Shown one piece after another: positions 8,010 to 18,774 of a stretch of 64,000 nucleotides of DNA; position 1 is the stretch's first letter, and each line of letters starts with the position of its first letter. Source of the DNA: Marivita cryptomonadis (GTDB lineage: Bacteria; Pseudomonadota; Alphaproteobacteria; Rhodobacterales; Rhodobacteraceae); NCBI RefSeq assembly GCF_002115725.1, contig NZ_JFKD01000002.1, positions 310,001-374,000 of the forward strand, in the 5' to 3' direction. The notes under the pieces were generated by a model, which saw only the letters and a program-made list of their open reading frames with translations, was not told where the DNA came from and made no database searches. A program made the translations under genes and the position numbers.

Positions 8010-9949
8010 GCGCGGCTCCGGCCATCCGGGTCGTTCTCGCGCAGAACCTGTTGCAGGCGTTCCTGTTGAGATCGGATGCGTTCGCGGTCCTTGGACGGGT
8101 AAGCGTCAAGCGGTGGGTCGTTGCCATAGAGCGCTTGCAGTGTCACGTCGCGGGCTATGGGCGCGGCTGCTGCCGACCCGCCGCCGCCATGTTCGACCAC
8201 GACCGACACGGCGATCTTGGGAGCTTCGTACGGCGCGTAATTGACGAACAGCGCGTGGTCCCGCCGGTTCCAAGGCAGGTCTTCGTTGCGGGTCACACCG
8301 CGTGCACGTTCTGCGGCGGTGATGTTGCGCACCTGGCTTGTCCCGGTTTTGCCAGCCATGCGGAAGGTTTCGTCGATAATGCGCGAGCCGTAGGCGGTGC
8401 CCCGTCGGTTGTTGCTGACCGCAAACATGGCGCGCCTGATCTGGCGCAGATGGTTTTCATTGAACCCAAGATCATTCCCGACGCCTTCGACGGTTTCTGT
8501 ATCGCCGATCCGGCGGACAAGACGGGGTGTGACCTCTTTTCCGGTCGCAAGTCGGGCTGTCATCACGGCAAGTTGCAAGGGTGAGCTGAGCACAAAGCCT
8601 TGCCCGATCGACGCGTTGACAGTGTCGCCGATGACCCAGCCAGACCCGCGTTCCCGTTCTTTCCATTCCTTGTTCGGCACAAGCCCTTCGGTCACGGCTG
8701 ACATGCCGATGCTGAATGCTTCGCCCAGACCAAGACGGCGTGCAGTTTCCGCAATGCGTTCGATCCCAACCTTGAGCGCGAGATCGTAATAATAGACGTC
8801 ACAGCTTTCGCGAAGCGATTGCTCAAGGTTCATGTGGCCGTGTCCCGCGCGTTTCCAGCAATGGAACCTGCGACCTGCGACTTCCATGTGGCCGGGGCAC
8901 CAGACCGTTTCGTCGGGGGCGACCACGCCTGCATCCAATGCCGCCAAAACGGTAACCATTTTGAAGGTCGAGCCCGGAGGATATGCGTCTTGCACGGTTT
9001 TCGATGCCAGTGGGCGGTGGTCGTTCTCACGCAGTTCGCCGAAATCAGAGACTGAAATACCGCGCACAAACTTGTTGGGGTCGTAGGAGGGTGACGAGGC
9101 GATGCCGAGGAGGTCACCATTGGTGACGTCCATTACGACGACTGACGCGCTTTCCTCACCTAAGCGCGCGTTGATGTAGCTTTGCAACTTGGTATCGACC
9201 GTCAATTGCATATCTGCACCCGGCGTGCCTTCGCGGCGGTCCAATTCGCGCATCACGCGGCCAACGGCGTTCACCTCGACCCGTTTGGCACCGGCGCGTC
9301 CGCGCAGGACTTCTTCGTGGCGTGCCTCGATACCCACTTTGCCGATCTGGAAGCGCGGGATGCGCAGCACAGGGTCGGGGATTTCATAGCGGGCCAAATC
9401 GCGTTCGCTGACCGGGCCAACATAGCCAACCACATGGGCAAAATCGCCACGACGGGGGTAACTGCGCGACAGACCCACCTCGGGCGTGACGCCGGGCAGG
9501 GCAGGCGCGTTGACGGCAACGCGGCTGATGTCGTCCCATGTGACGCGTTCGGCGACGGTCACGGGAAGGAACGGCGCGCTGCGTTGCATTTCAGTGAGCG
9601 CGCGGTTGAGTTCATCCTCGTCGAGTTCGACAAGCGCGGAAAGACGGGTGATCACCTCGTCGACATTGCCGGCATCTTCCTTGACCATCGTAATACGGTA
9701 TGACGGCTCATTGCCGGCGATGATGATCCCGTTGCGGTCAAAGATCTGGCCACGGGTTGGGGGAATCAGGCGAATGTTGATTCTGTTTTCTTCGGCGAGG
9801 AGCCGGAACTCATCGGCTTGGTCGACTTGCAGGTGTTGCATCCGCAATCCCAAGGCACCGGCAAAGGCCAGCTGCACGCCGCCAAGGAACAGCCCCCGAC
9901 GCGAGATCTTGCGGACGCTTTCCGCGGTGTCTTTTGGCGCTCGTCTCAT
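8006..9949 (-). CDS. mrdA: Penicillin-binding protein 2 (elongation-specific transpeptidase)
   Basis: A 647-residue class B PBP that cross-links new peptidoglycan in the elongasome. It has an N-terminal membrane anchor (GLFLGGVQLAFAGALGLRM), the dimerisation/pedestal segment with TRGQIFDRNG, and a transpeptidase domain. That domain carries the active-site serine in PPGSTFKMV (S-x-x-K), an S-x-N-type box and KTGTSQV. The ATG at 9949 opens with MRRAPKDTAESVRK. A longer frame reaches 10162 but only as an overlap with mreD in another frame. The start lies inside the 3' end of mreD (overlap of 4 bases), and the stop overlaps the rodA start. Confidence 0.95.
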   Translation of the reverse strand: MRRAPKDTAESVRKISRRGLFLGGVQLAFAGALGLRMQHLQVDQADEFRLLAEENRINIRLIPPTRGQIFDRNGIIIAGNEPSYRITMVKEDAGNVDEVITRLSALVELDEDELNRALTEMQRSAPFLPVTVAERVTWDDISRVAVNAPALPGVTPEVGLSRSYPRRGDFAHVVGYVGPVSERDLARYEIPDPVLRIPRFQIGKVGIEARHEEVLRGRAGAKRVEVNAVGRVMRELDRREGTPGADMQLTVDTKLQSYINARLGEESASVVVMDVTNGDLLGIASSPSYDPNKFVRGISVSDFGELRENDHRPLASKTVQDAYPPGSTFKMVTVLAALDAGVVAPDETVWCPGHMEVAGRRFHCWKRAGHGHMNLEQSLRESCDVYYYDLALKVGIERIAETARRLGLGEAFSIGMSAVTEGLVPNKEWKERERGSGWVIGDTVNASIGQGFVLSSPLQLAVMTARLATGKEVTPRLVRRIGDTETVEGVGNDLGFNENHLRQIRRAMFAVSNNRRGTAYGSRIIDETFRMAGKTGTSQVRNITAAERARGVTRNEDLPWNRRDHALFVNYAPYEAPKIAVSVVVEHGGGGSAAAAPIARDVTLQALYGNDPPLDAYPSKDRERIRSQQERLQQVLRENDPDGRSRA

Positions 9950-10482
9950 AGCGTTCGCCCCAACCGATCCATGTCTCCGGGTGCGGATCGCCGCACTCCG
10001 AAGATGAAATAGGACACGCCCACGACCGCTGGGTAGATGGCAATCGTCATCATGACTTGCACGAAGCTCAGCATGAGCGCTCCGGGTGCAAGGATAAGGA
10101 CCATCATGACCGCGCGATAGAGGATCGTGATCACAATCAGGGTACCCGCGAAGGTCAGCCATTCAAGAAAAAATGTTGTTTCCCGTTGCCGCCGTTCGCG
10201 GGATTTGAGCCATTCGGTGGCGCACACCACCAGAACCGACCACAGGCCCGGTGGGCGTTGCAGCATCATGTCGGCCAGCAGCATCACACCTGTCACCAAA
10301 AGGATTGGCACGTATTCGGGGCGGCGCACGGCCCAGGCAAACACCATCGCCACCAACAAGTCTGGGCTGGCCCATTGACTGGGCGCTGGGTTGAGCGGCA
10401 GGAGGTGGAAAAATAGGATTAGCAGCGTCAGCAGAACGAAAAGCAGACGCATACCCCAAATTTGCAGAGCCCCGGAATCCAT
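9946..10482 (-). CDS. mreD: Rod-shape-determining protein MreD
   Basis: A 178-residue integral membrane protein with five or six hydrophobic helices, beginning MDSGALQIWGMRLLFVLLTL. It belongs to the elongasome and couples MreC to the synthesis complex; the exact role is poorly defined in general. Sequence conservation in this family is weak, so the call rests largely on the position between mreC and mrdA, the length and the hydrophobicity. Its ATG shares a base with the mreC stop (TAATG at 10480-10484), and its end overlaps the mrdA start, so the cluster is tightly coupled. Confidence 0.9.
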   Translation of the reverse strand: MDSGALQIWGMRLLFVLLTLLILFFHLLPLNPAPSQWASPDLLVAMVFAWAVRRPEYVPILLVTGVMLLADMMLQRPPGLWSVLVVCATEWLKSRERRQRETTFFLEWLTFAGTLIVITILYRAVMMVLILAPGALMLSFVQVMMTIAIYPAVVGVSYFIFGVRRSAPGDMDRLGRTL

Positions 10483-11387
10483 TACTGCTCGGGCTCAGCT
10501 GCGGCGGCATCGGTTGCGCCGGGAGGTGTTTCAGGCAGGATCAGCGCCGAGGGGTTGGACACGCGGCGTGCACCATGGTCACGCAGAACGCGCAGGAATT
10601 CGAGCCGTTCATAATCCGCGGCAAGGCGGGTGCGCAGGCGACCTCCGGGGTCTTGGGCGACTTGTCCGATCAACAGGCCCGGTGGAAATACATCACCATC
10701 CCCAGAGGTGACGATACGGTCACCGGGGCGGACTTGATCGGGGTTTTCAAGAAAGTCGATGGGTGGCGCAGACGTGTTGTCGCCGACGATCAGCGCGCGC
10801 TGGCCGGAGGGTTGGATTGTCGCCGGGATGCGGCTGGTCGCGTCGGTGAGCATAATCACACGGCTGGTGTTCGGGCCGACGCCAGAGATGCGTCCGACAA
10901 GACCGGTGCCATCCATTGTTGCCCAACCGTCAACAATCCCATCGCGCGAGCCGACATTGATCAAAACGGATTGGCGGAAAGGAGAGCCGGAATCCGCCAG
11001 CACCACGCCGGTGATATAGGTCAGACGGGGGTCAAGACGCACGTTGTTCAGGTCACGCAGTTTGGCGTTTTCCTGTTCGAGCTGAAGGGCGGCCTCTTTC
11101 CAGGCGGTCATCTGGCGCAGTTCGCGCCGGAGTTCCTGGTTCTGTTCGTAGATACGCTGATAGCTGCGGAAATCGCGGACGATGTTCACAGTTGCTGTGA
11201 CTGGGGCCATCGCCCAATCAAAGCTGGGAATGACCGTGTCGATCACCGCCGCGCGGAATCGCTCGACACGCGGGCTGTCGATCCGCCAGATGAAAAACAG
11301 GCCAAGCAGGCATAGGATAACAACCGCGAGCAGAAGCCTCCGCAGCGGGGTTGTGTAGTCTTCGCTATTGGTGCCGTTTTTCGCCAA
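10482..11387 (-). CDS. mreC: Rod-shape-determining protein MreC
   Basis: A 301-residue protein with one N-terminal transmembrane helix (LLLAVVILCLLGLFFIWR), a coiled-coil region around residues 70-110 (YEQNQELRRELRQMTAWKEA) and the periplasmic double beta-barrel domain. It scaffolds MreB, MreD, RodA and PBP2. No ATG is available at the start. I place it at the TTG at 11387 (MAKNGTNSEDYTT), which follows an AAAGGGA site. An earlier TTG at 11408 would begin MRLEREIL. The C-terminus is Pro- and Ala-rich and overlaps the mreD start by one base. Confidence 0.92.
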   Translation of the reverse strand: MAKNGTNSEDYTTPLRRLLLAVVILCLLGLFFIWRIDSPRVERFRAAVIDTVIPSFDWAMAPVTATVNIVRDFRSYQRIYEQNQELRRELRQMTAWKEAALQLEQENAKLRDLNNVRLDPRLTYITGVVLADSGSPFRQSVLINVGSRDGIVDGWATMDGTGLVGRISGVGPNTSRVIMLTDATSRIPATIQPSGQRALIVGDNTSAPPIDFLENPDQVRPGDRIVTSGDGDVFPPGLLIGQVAQDPGGRLRTRLAADYERLEFLRVLRDHGARRVSNPSALILPETPPGATDAAAAEPEQ

Positions 11388-11484
11388 AATTTCCCTTTCC
11401 AAGCGCAACCCGAAAAAAGGGAACCGGTTTTCGGATCAGGTTGCGCGCACTCTTACCATACACTGGGACAATTGGGTGGTCAGA

Positions 11485-12862
<1,378 letters not shown>

Positions 12863-13270
12863 ATGATTGGTAAACTGTTTAAAAGTGTTTTCATGCTGTG
12901 CTTTTACGCCGCCAGCTTGAGCCTCGTGGTTGGGATCTGGGATTACACCAGACAGGCCAAGGAAGCCGATTATCAATACTCCTTTGAGGAGTACAAACTG
13001 TCGGTCATCGACAGGTACGGCGCAGAAGCAGCGATCGTGTTCGCAGTGGCAGAGACGGTCAAGGGCGGTGCATTGCGCGGATTAGAGATTGTCGAGGAGA
13101 CAGGTCTGCTGGCCAAGGTTGGCATATCTCTGCCCGACGCAGGCCTTGAGCCATCGGACGCGATATCCGGCGCGGTTGATCCGCTCCAAGCCTCCTTGAT
13201 CCTTGCATCGACGCGCGTGGGCTTCGCCCCGGAATCGTCGCTTTACCCACGTGCTCGGGTTCTGCGCTGA
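12863..13270 (+). CDS. Hypothetical single-pass membrane protein
   Basis: A 135-residue frame starting MIGKLFKSVFMLCFYAASLS, a typical uncleaved membrane anchor or signal (hydrophobic residues about 5-24). A soluble, mostly acidic part follows, with a helical stretch YSFEEYKLSVIDRYGAEAA. No family is recognised. The start at 12863 is preferred over 12812 because GGGG precedes it and the protein then begins at the hydrophobic segment. It is divergent from mreB and followed after 110 bases by the GcvT-family flavoprotein gene. Position beside the elongasome genes could mean an envelope role, but that is a guess. Confidence 0.5.
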   Translation: MIGKLFKSVFMLCFYAASLSLVVGIWDYTRQAKEADYQYSFEEYKLSVIDRYGAEAAIVFAVAETVKGGALRGLEIVEETGLLAKVGISLPDAGLEPSDAISGAVDPLQASLILASTRVGFAPESSLYPRARVLR

Positions 13271-13380
13271 GGTCGCGAAATGACAGCGCGTCGTTTTCCA
13301 GCCGCAACGTGTCGGCTGAGTTTGGCGTGGCGCGCGGCACATAGGTAATGACGGGGTCAAACACCTTGGAGTGAAGACCC

Positions 13381-15879
13381 ATGAAGACGCATGTCAAAGC
13401 TTTGGTTGTCGGTGGCGGCGCTGTCGGCACCTCGATCGCCTACCATCTGGCCCGAGCGGGCTGGGACGACGTGATGCTGCTCGAACGGGACGAATTGACG
13501 TCCGGTTCGACTTGGCATGCGGCGGGACTCTTGCCCTATTTCAACATGTCCTATGCAACGACCCATATCCACGACTACTCCATCAAGTATTACAAGACGC
13601 TTGAGGAAGAGACCGGGCTCAATGCCGGTTTTTCGGTAGTCGGCAACCTGCGCATGGCGCAAACGCGCGAACGCATGGACGAATACATGGTTTACGCGAC
13701 AACGGCTGAAACTTGCGGTGTGCCGTATGAGTGGCTCAAGCCCTCGCAGATCAAAGAGCGCTATCCGCTGGTGACTTGCGATGATCTGGTTGGCGCGATT
13801 TATCATCCGACTGATGGCTACATCAATCCAGCGGATGTGACGATGGCGATGGCCAAAGGTGCGCGCCAGCGTGGGGTGACGATTGAGCGCAAGTGGCAAG
13901 CGGACGCCTTTCACTGGACCGGTGATCATTGGGACGTGACCTGCACCAAGATGGTGGAAAAAGGTGGCAACCTTGTGCCGTCTGACGAGCAGATCATCAT
14001 CCATGCCGAACATGTCGTGACCGCGACGGGCAACCACCCGCAGCGGACTGCCAAGCTGTTGGGTCTGAAGATCCCCGCCATTCCTGTAGAACACCAGTTC
14101 ATCGTGACGGAACCTGATCCGGCGCTGGTTGAGTGGCGCAAGGAAAACGGCGAACACCCGGTGCTGCGCGATGCGGACGCCAAGTGGTACGTGCGTGAAG
14201 AACGTGGTGGTTGGATTCTGGGCCCTTATGAGCGTAACGCGCCCGCGCGTTTTGAATACGGTGTGCCGGACAGTTTCCGCGCTGACCTCTTCCCGCTGGA
14301 TCTTGAGCGGATCGAAGAAGAATATATGAGCATGATCCACCGTATTCCGTCGTCGGAAACGGTAGGCCTCAAGGACGATTTCAACGGGCCGATTTGCTAT
14401 ACTCCCGATGGCAACCCTCTGGTCGGTCCGGCTCCGGGTCTGCGCAACATGTGGCTGGCGGAAGGGTTTTCGTTCGGGATCACGGCGGCGGGCGGCACCG
14501 GGTACTACCTTGCCCAGTTGATGGTCGAGGGAGAGGCCGCGATCGACATGGCGTCGCTTGATCCCAAGCGGTACGGGTCGTGGATGACCACCGAATACGC
14601 TGCGCGCAAGAACGAAGAGGCGTATGAGCACGTCTACATCCTGCACCATCTGGATGAAGAGCGTCCTGCCTGCCGGCCTTTGCGGACAGCCCCGGTGTAC
14701 GATCGGCAAAAGGCGCTGGGCGCGCAGTTTGGTCACGTGAACGGGTGGGAGCGTCCGAACTATTACGGGCCTTTGGATGCGGACGACAATTTTGACCACG
14801 ACGCTCGCTCTTTCCGGCGCGGTGGCTGGTGGCAATACGCGGTTGAGGAAGCGAAGGCGGTGCGCGAAGGCGTCGGCCTGATCGACGCGACGGCCTTTAC
14901 CAAGCATGTGGTCAAAGGGCCGGGCGCGACCGAGTTCCTTGACTGGTTCACCTGTAACAAGCTGCCGAAGGTTGGCCGCATCAACCTAACCTATGCGCTG
15001 ACCTCGAATGGTACGACGCGAACGGAATACACCATCGTCCGACTGGCTGAGCATGAATACTATCTTGTCTCTGCTGGTGCCTGGACTGCTTATGACTCGG
15101 ATTACCTGCGCAAGGCAGCCGAGGACAAGGCAGGCGAATTCGGATATATTGAAATCCAGGATGTGACCACTCAGTGGGGTGTCTTTGCCATCGCTGGGCC
15201 GAAGTCGCGCGATGTTCTGAAGGAAATCGTCAAAGATGCGGATCCGGCGACCGTTCTGGGCAACAAGCGGTTCCCGTGGCTGACTTGCCGTGACATCGAA
15301 CTGGGTATGTGCCCGGTGCGGGCAATCCGCGTGGCTTATACCGGTGAATTGGGTTGGGAATTGCATCATCCGATCGAGATGCAGAATTACCTTTGGGATC
15401 AGTTGATGGCGGCGGGTGCCAAGCATGACATGAAGCTGGTGGGTGCACGGGCACAGAACTGGCTGCGTCAAGAGAAGTCTTATCGTGCATTCGGAAACGA
15501 GCTTGGCCGTGATGCGACACCGCTGGAAGCTGATCTGCCGCGCTTTGTGGATCTCGACAAAGACTTCAACGGCAAAGAGGCCATGGTGGCCACAGGCGTG
15601 CGCTCCAAGTGCTGCACACTTCTGATCAACGGGCCCGAGGATGCCGATCCGTGGGGCCGTGAGGCGCTGTACCACGGGGAGACCCGCGTTGGGCGTCTGA
15701 CTTCAGGCGGTTATTCAGTGGCGTTCGGGAAATCCATTGGTCTGGCCTATGTGAAGCCTGAACTGGCGGTGCCGGGGACAAAATTGCAGGTCAAGATGTT
15801 CGACCAGCTTTGGACGGCCGAAGTGGTCGAGGACAGCCCCTATGATCCCAAGAACGAAGTCATACGTATCGACGGCTGA
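13381..15879 (+). CDS. FAD-dependent dimethylglycine/sarcosine dehydrogenase-like protein with GcvT domain
   Basis: An 832-residue two-part enzyme. Residues 1-390 form a DAO-type FAD domain with the Rossmann loop VVGGGAVGTSIAYHLARAG and the GSTWHAAGLLP segment near the covalent-flavin region. A linker (FAO_M) follows. Residues from about 430 onward match the aminomethyltransferase (GcvT) tetrahydrofolate-binding fold, including ELGWELHHPIE, and a barrel C-terminus (RVGRLTSGGYSVAFGKSIGLAYV). By family it oxidatively demethylates an N-methyl amine such as dimethylglycine or sarcosine and passes the one-carbon unit to tetrahydrofolate. Roseobacters carry several such paralogues for osmolyte methylamines, so the exact substrate is open. 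A strong terminator follows at 15888. Confidence 0.85.
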   Translation: MKTHVKALVVGGGAVGTSIAYHLARAGWDDVMLLERDELTSGSTWHAAGLLPYFNMSYATTHIHDYSIKYYKTLEEETGLNAGFSVVGNLRMAQTRERMDEYMVYATTAETCGVPYEWLKPSQIKERYPLVTCDDLVGAIYHPTDGYINPADVTMAMAKGARQRGVTIERKWQADAFHWTGDHWDVTCTKMVEKGGNLVPSDEQIIIHAEHVVTATGNHPQRTAKLLGLKIPAIPVEHQFIVTEPDPALVEWRKENGEHPVLRDADAKWYVREERGGWILGPYERNAPARFEYGVPDSFRADLFPLDLERIEEEYMSMIHRIPSSETVGLKDDFNGPICYTPDGNPLVGPAPGLRNMWLAEGFSFGITAAGGTGYYLAQLMVEGEAAIDMASLDPKRYGSWMTTEYAARKNEEAYEHVYILHHLDEERPACRPLRTAPVYDRQKALGAQFGHVNGWERPNYYGPLDADDNFDHDARSFRRGGWWQYAVEEAKAVREGVGLIDATAFTKHVVKGPGATEFLDWFTCNKLPKVGRINLTYALTSNGTTRTEYTIVRLAEHEYYLVSAGAWTAYDSDYLRKAAEDKAGEFGYIEIQDVTTQWGVFAIAGPKSRDVLKEIVKDADPATVLGNKRFPWLTCRDIELGMCPVRAIRVAYTGELGWELHHPIEMQNYLWDQLMAAGAKHDMKLVGARAQNWLRQEKSYRAFGNELGRDATPLEADLPRFVDLDKDFNGKEAMVATGVRSKCCTLLINGPEDADPWGREALYHGETRVGRLTSGGYSVAFGKSIGLAYVKPELAVPGTKLQVKMFDQLWTAEVVEDSPYDPKNEVIRIDG

Positions 15880-15887
15880 TTTGGGCG

Positions 15888-15917
15888 AAACCGGACGCGT
15901 TAACGCGTCCGGTTTTT
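15888..15917 (+). terminator. Intrinsic terminator of the GcvT-family flavoprotein gene
   Basis: A perfect inverted repeat (arms AAACCGGACGCG and CGCGTCCGGTTT around TTAA) begins 9 bases after the stop at 15879 and runs into five T residues. This is a textbook rho-independent terminator on the plus strand. Confidence 0.92.
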
Positions 15918-15954
15918 CCGTGGACGAAAAAACGCCTCTGTCGGGCGCGGTGTT

Positions 15955-16386
15955 TTAGCCCCGGCCGAAATCTGCAGTGGTGACCACGTTGTCGCCATTG
16001 CGGTCCATACCTGCGAACCACGCGGGGACGGCATTCAGGAATTCTTCGCGTGTGACGTTTCCATCGCCATTGGCGTCCGTCACTTCGCGCAGCATGCCAT
16101 TGGCAGGATTGCGTTTTCCGGTGCCGTGGCCTTCGCCGTTTTCGGCCATGTCCATCGCGCGGGCTTCGTCAAAGAGGTCGTGCTCTTCGCTAGTGAGCAT
16201 GCCGTTTTCATCGGCATCAAAGGTCATGAACACGTCACCGCGCCGTTCTGTGGCTTCGGCCAAAGTGACCTGACCGTCACCGTCCAGATCCCAGTTTTCG
16301 ACGAAATGCCCACCGGGGACACCTTGTTGGGCGGTTGCGGTTGTCGCTGCGAACAGCAAGGCAAGGAGGATAGGGGATTTTGACAT
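15955..16386 (-). CDS. Secreted EF-hand calcium-binding protein
   Basis: A 143-residue exported protein. A Sec-type signal peptide MSKSPILLALLFAATTATAQ is followed by four EF-hand-like loops: DLDGDGQVTLAE, DADENGMLTSEE, DANGDGNVTREE and DRNGDNVVTTAD. The first three keep the D-x-D-x-D/N-G pattern with the position-12 Glu. The last has Asp at 12 and may bind weakly. I chose the ATG at 16386, which has GAGGT close upstream and starts the signal peptide directly. An earlier in-frame ATG (16491) would bury it. The function is unknown beyond probable periplasmic Ca2+ binding. Confidence 0.8.
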   Translation of the reverse strand: MSKSPILLALLFAATTATAQQGVPGGHFVENWDLDGDGQVTLAEATERRGDVFMTFDADENGMLTSEEHDLFDEARAMDMAENGEGHGTGKRNPANGMLREVTDANGDGNVTREEFLNAVPAWFAGMDRNGDNVVTTADFGRG

Positions 16387-16465
16387 GATGACCTCATACA
16401 TATTAATTATTTGGAATATGTATGGACAGTGAACCGGGTCTGCATCCCCCCAAAGTGTCGCAGGC

Positions 16466-16801
16466 TCAGGCGGCGAGTTCGTCGAAGACATCCAACGCTT
16501 TGCCCGCGTACATCAGGCCGGGTCCGCCGCCCATCTGGATACAGGTGGCAAGCACGTCAGAGACCTCTTCGCGAGTCGCGCCCAAGCGGACCAGCGCTTC
16601 TGTGTGGAACAGGATGCAAGGCTCGCAGCGCGTAGCAACGGCGATCCCAAGGGCCACGTATTCCTTTTCCTTGAAGGTGAGAGCGGCGTCTTTTTTGACC
16701 GTTTTGCCCAAGGCACCAAAGGCAGCGGTTGTGTCCGGAATCGCGGCGTTGAGGGATTTCAACTGCGTCTTGGTGTCGTTGAGTTTGGTTTTCCAGCTCA
16801 T
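16466..16801 (-). CDS. AhpD-like carboxymuconolactone decarboxylase family protein
   Basis: A 111-residue all-helical CMD-domain protein. It carries the AhpD signature: Glu in FKEKEYVALG and RCEPCILFHTEALVRLG, i.e. C-x-x-C-x-x-x-H. These are the residues that make AhpD-type proteins peroxidase partners or disulfide reductases rather than lactone decarboxylases. The ATG at 16801 has AGGAG 7 bases upstream. The protein is compact and single-domain, with no signal peptide. It follows the acyl-CoA dehydrogenase on the same strand but behind a strong terminator, so it should have its own promoter. Confidence 0.85.
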   Translation of the reverse strand: MSWKTKLNDTKTQLKSLNAAIPDTTAAFGALGKTVKKDAALTFKEKEYVALGIAVATRCEPCILFHTEALVRLGATREEVSDVLATCIQMGGGPGLMYAGKALDVFDELAA

Positions 16802-16887
16802 ATCGTGCTCCTGCGATGTATTTGTTTTGCAAGAGCATTCCGATGCGCTCCAGTCTTTGATGCAGATCAGGAGAGGACGTGTCCGAC

Positions 16888-16919
16888 AAAAAAGAAGGCC
16901 GGGCATATCGCCCGGCCTT
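16888..16919 (-). terminator. Intrinsic terminator after the acyl-CoA dehydrogenase gene
   Basis: A perfect 10-bp stem (AAGGCCGGGC at 16895-16904 with GCCCGGCCTT at 16910-16919, 5-base loop) is followed in minus-strand direction by CTTCTTTTTT. It lies about 25 bases past the stop at 16945. Confidence 0.92.
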
Positions 16920-16944
16920 TCCATAGTTTTCGACTTGAGGCCAA

Positions 16945-18633
16945 TCAGCCCAGCAGACGCCGCGCGATGACCTGCGCTTGAATTTCGGCCGCCCCCTCAA
17001 AGATATTCAGGATACGTGCGTCACACAGGATACGGCTGATTTTGTATTCGAGCGCAAAGCCGTTGCCGCCGTGGATCTGCAGTGCGTTGTCGGCGGCTGC
17101 CCATGCAACACGGGCACCAAGCAGCTTGGCCATACCTGCTTCGAGGTCACAGCGACGACCTTCGTCCTTTTCGCGCGCAGAGAAGTAGGTGAGCTGACGA
17201 GCAATCATGATTTCGACCGCCATCATGGCCAGCTTTGACGCGACACGTGGGAAGTTGATCAGCGACTTGCCGAACTGCTTGCGATCCTGCGCGTATTTCA
17301 TGCCTTCGTCGAGTGCGGATTGCGCGACGCCGATGGCGCGGGCGGCGGTCTGGATGCGAGCCGATTCAAACGTCTCCATCAACTGCTTGAAGCCTTTGCC
17401 TTCTTCCATGCCCAAGAGGTTCTCGCCCTTGACTTTGAAGTCATCGAAATTGAGCGTGTATTCCTTCATCCCGCGATAGCCGAGGACTTCAATCTCGCCA
17501 CCCGAAATGCCGGGGTCTTGCCAAGGCGCTTCGTCGGTGCCGGGGGTCTTTTCGGCAAGGAACATGGACAGTCCCTTGTAGTCCGTAGTGTCCGGAACAG
17601 TGCGGGCCAGAACGGTCATCACATGAGTCCGGGCGGCATGGGTGATCCACGTCTTGTTGCCGTTGATGACCCAATCGCCATTTTCGTCTTTCACTGCCTT
17701 GGTGCGCAGCGCGCCAAGATCGGAGCCTGTATTCGGTTCGGTGAATACGGCTGTCGGTAGAATCTCGCCCGAGGCAAGGCCGGGCAGCCACTTCGCCTTT
17801 TGCTCGTCAGTGCCGCCCGCGATCACCAGTTCTGCCGCAATCTCGGACCTTGTGCCGAGGGAACCGACGCCGATATAGCCGCGTGACAGCTCTTCGGAAA
17901 CGACACACATGGAGTTCTTGGTGAGGCCAAAACCACCATGTTCTTCGGGTATGGTAAGACCAAAGACACCCATTTCGGCCAATTCGTCGATGATCTCCAT
18001 CGGGATGAGCTCATCCTTGAGATGCCATTCGTGGGCGTAGGGTTCCACCTTGTCCAGCGAGAAGCGGCGGAACTGTTCGCGGATCATCTCAAGTTCGTCG
18101 TCAAGTCCGCAGGCGCCGACTGTCAGTTCTGCACTGCGTTCCTGCATGAGCTCCACAAGGCGGACGCGGGCAGCTTGGGTGTTGCCACTTTGGGTCAATT
18201 GCATCACTTCGGGCGTCATCAGAACGCGCATGTCGTCCTGGCCCAAGCCGATGTCCTGAAGCCGGACGATTTCACCCTGGTTCATCTGGATCCCGCCATA
18301 GATCTGCCAGAGGTATTCACCAAAGGCGATCTGGTGGATCAATTGTTCGACCTCGCCGAATTTGCCTTCCGCGGACAGCCGTTCGGCCCAGCCCTGCATC
18401 TGGCGCAGCGATTCCACGTAGGTTGCAAGCCACGCAAACCCGTGCGCTGCGGTCTGGTTTTCTTCGATCAGGGCACCGGACACGCGGCCGTCAGATTGGA
18501 CCATGTCGCGCACGCGGGCATTTGCCATCTCAAGGATTGCGTTTGCCGGTTCAATCGCCGCGCCTGTCAGAGTGAGAAGGTCGGGCAGGATCGTTTCGGT
18601 GGTCAGGGTCAGGTCTTGTCCGTCATGGGCCAT
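16945..18633 (-). CDS. mcd: Acyl-CoA dehydrogenase with N-terminal extension, putative (2S)-methylsuccinyl-CoA dehydrogenase
   Basis: A 562-residue flavoprotein, about 170 residues longer than ordinary acyl-CoA dehydrogenases. The extra N-terminal part (residues 1-170) is helical and resembles an additional dehydrogenase N-domain. The remainder is canonical: TIPEEHGGFGL, the FAD/substrate motif AVFTEPNTGSDLGALRTKA, DRKQFGKSLINFPRVA and QIHGGNGFALEYKISR. This architecture is that of the methylsuccinyl-CoA dehydrogenase of the ethylmalonyl-CoA pathway in Rhodobacter relatives, converting methylsuccinyl-CoA to mesaconyl-CoA with ETF as acceptor. An AAAGGA site precedes the ATG. etfAB lie 10 kb away. 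The specific substrate is inferred from architecture and lineage. An ordinary long acyl-CoA dehydrogenase remains possible. Confidence 0.72.
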   Translation of the reverse strand: MAHDGQDLTLTTETILPDLLTLTGAAIEPANAILEMANARVRDMVQSDGRVSGALIEENQTAAHGFAWLATYVESLRQMQGWAERLSAEGKFGEVEQLIHQIAFGEYLWQIYGGIQMNQGEIVRLQDIGLGQDDMRVLMTPEVMQLTQSGNTQAARVRLVELMQERSAELTVGACGLDDELEMIREQFRRFSLDKVEPYAHEWHLKDELIPMEIIDELAEMGVFGLTIPEEHGGFGLTKNSMCVVSEELSRGYIGVGSLGTRSEIAAELVIAGGTDEQKAKWLPGLASGEILPTAVFTEPNTGSDLGALRTKAVKDENGDWVINGNKTWITHAARTHVMTVLARTVPDTTDYKGLSMFLAEKTPGTDEAPWQDPGISGGEIEVLGYRGMKEYTLNFDDFKVKGENLLGMEEGKGFKQLMETFESARIQTAARAIGVAQSALDEGMKYAQDRKQFGKSLINFPRVASKLAMMAVEIMIARQLTYFSAREKDEGRRCDLEAGMAKLLGARVAWAAADNALQIHGGNGFALEYKISRILCDARILNIFEGAAEIQAQVIARRLLG

Positions 18634-18774
18634 GAATCGTGTCCTTTTCAGCTTTGCCGCTGGATATCTACTTTGCAGGTGCAGCGCAACAAAAATACCT
18701 ATTTAACCCTAAATTTGTTTCAATCTTTCGTGTTGAATTGCTGCTATGCGGCACTAAGCCGAATGCATGTGCAG

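Noticed and set aside
13271..13380. Possible glycine riboswitch before the GcvT-domain gene
   Set aside because: The 110-base leader is too short for the tandem aptamer, and I see none of its conserved stems.
13357..14907. A 516-codon minus-strand frame opposite the GcvT-family flavoprotein
   Set aside because: It mirrors a well-conserved flavoprotein and has the low-complexity composition of a shadow frame and no ribosome site.
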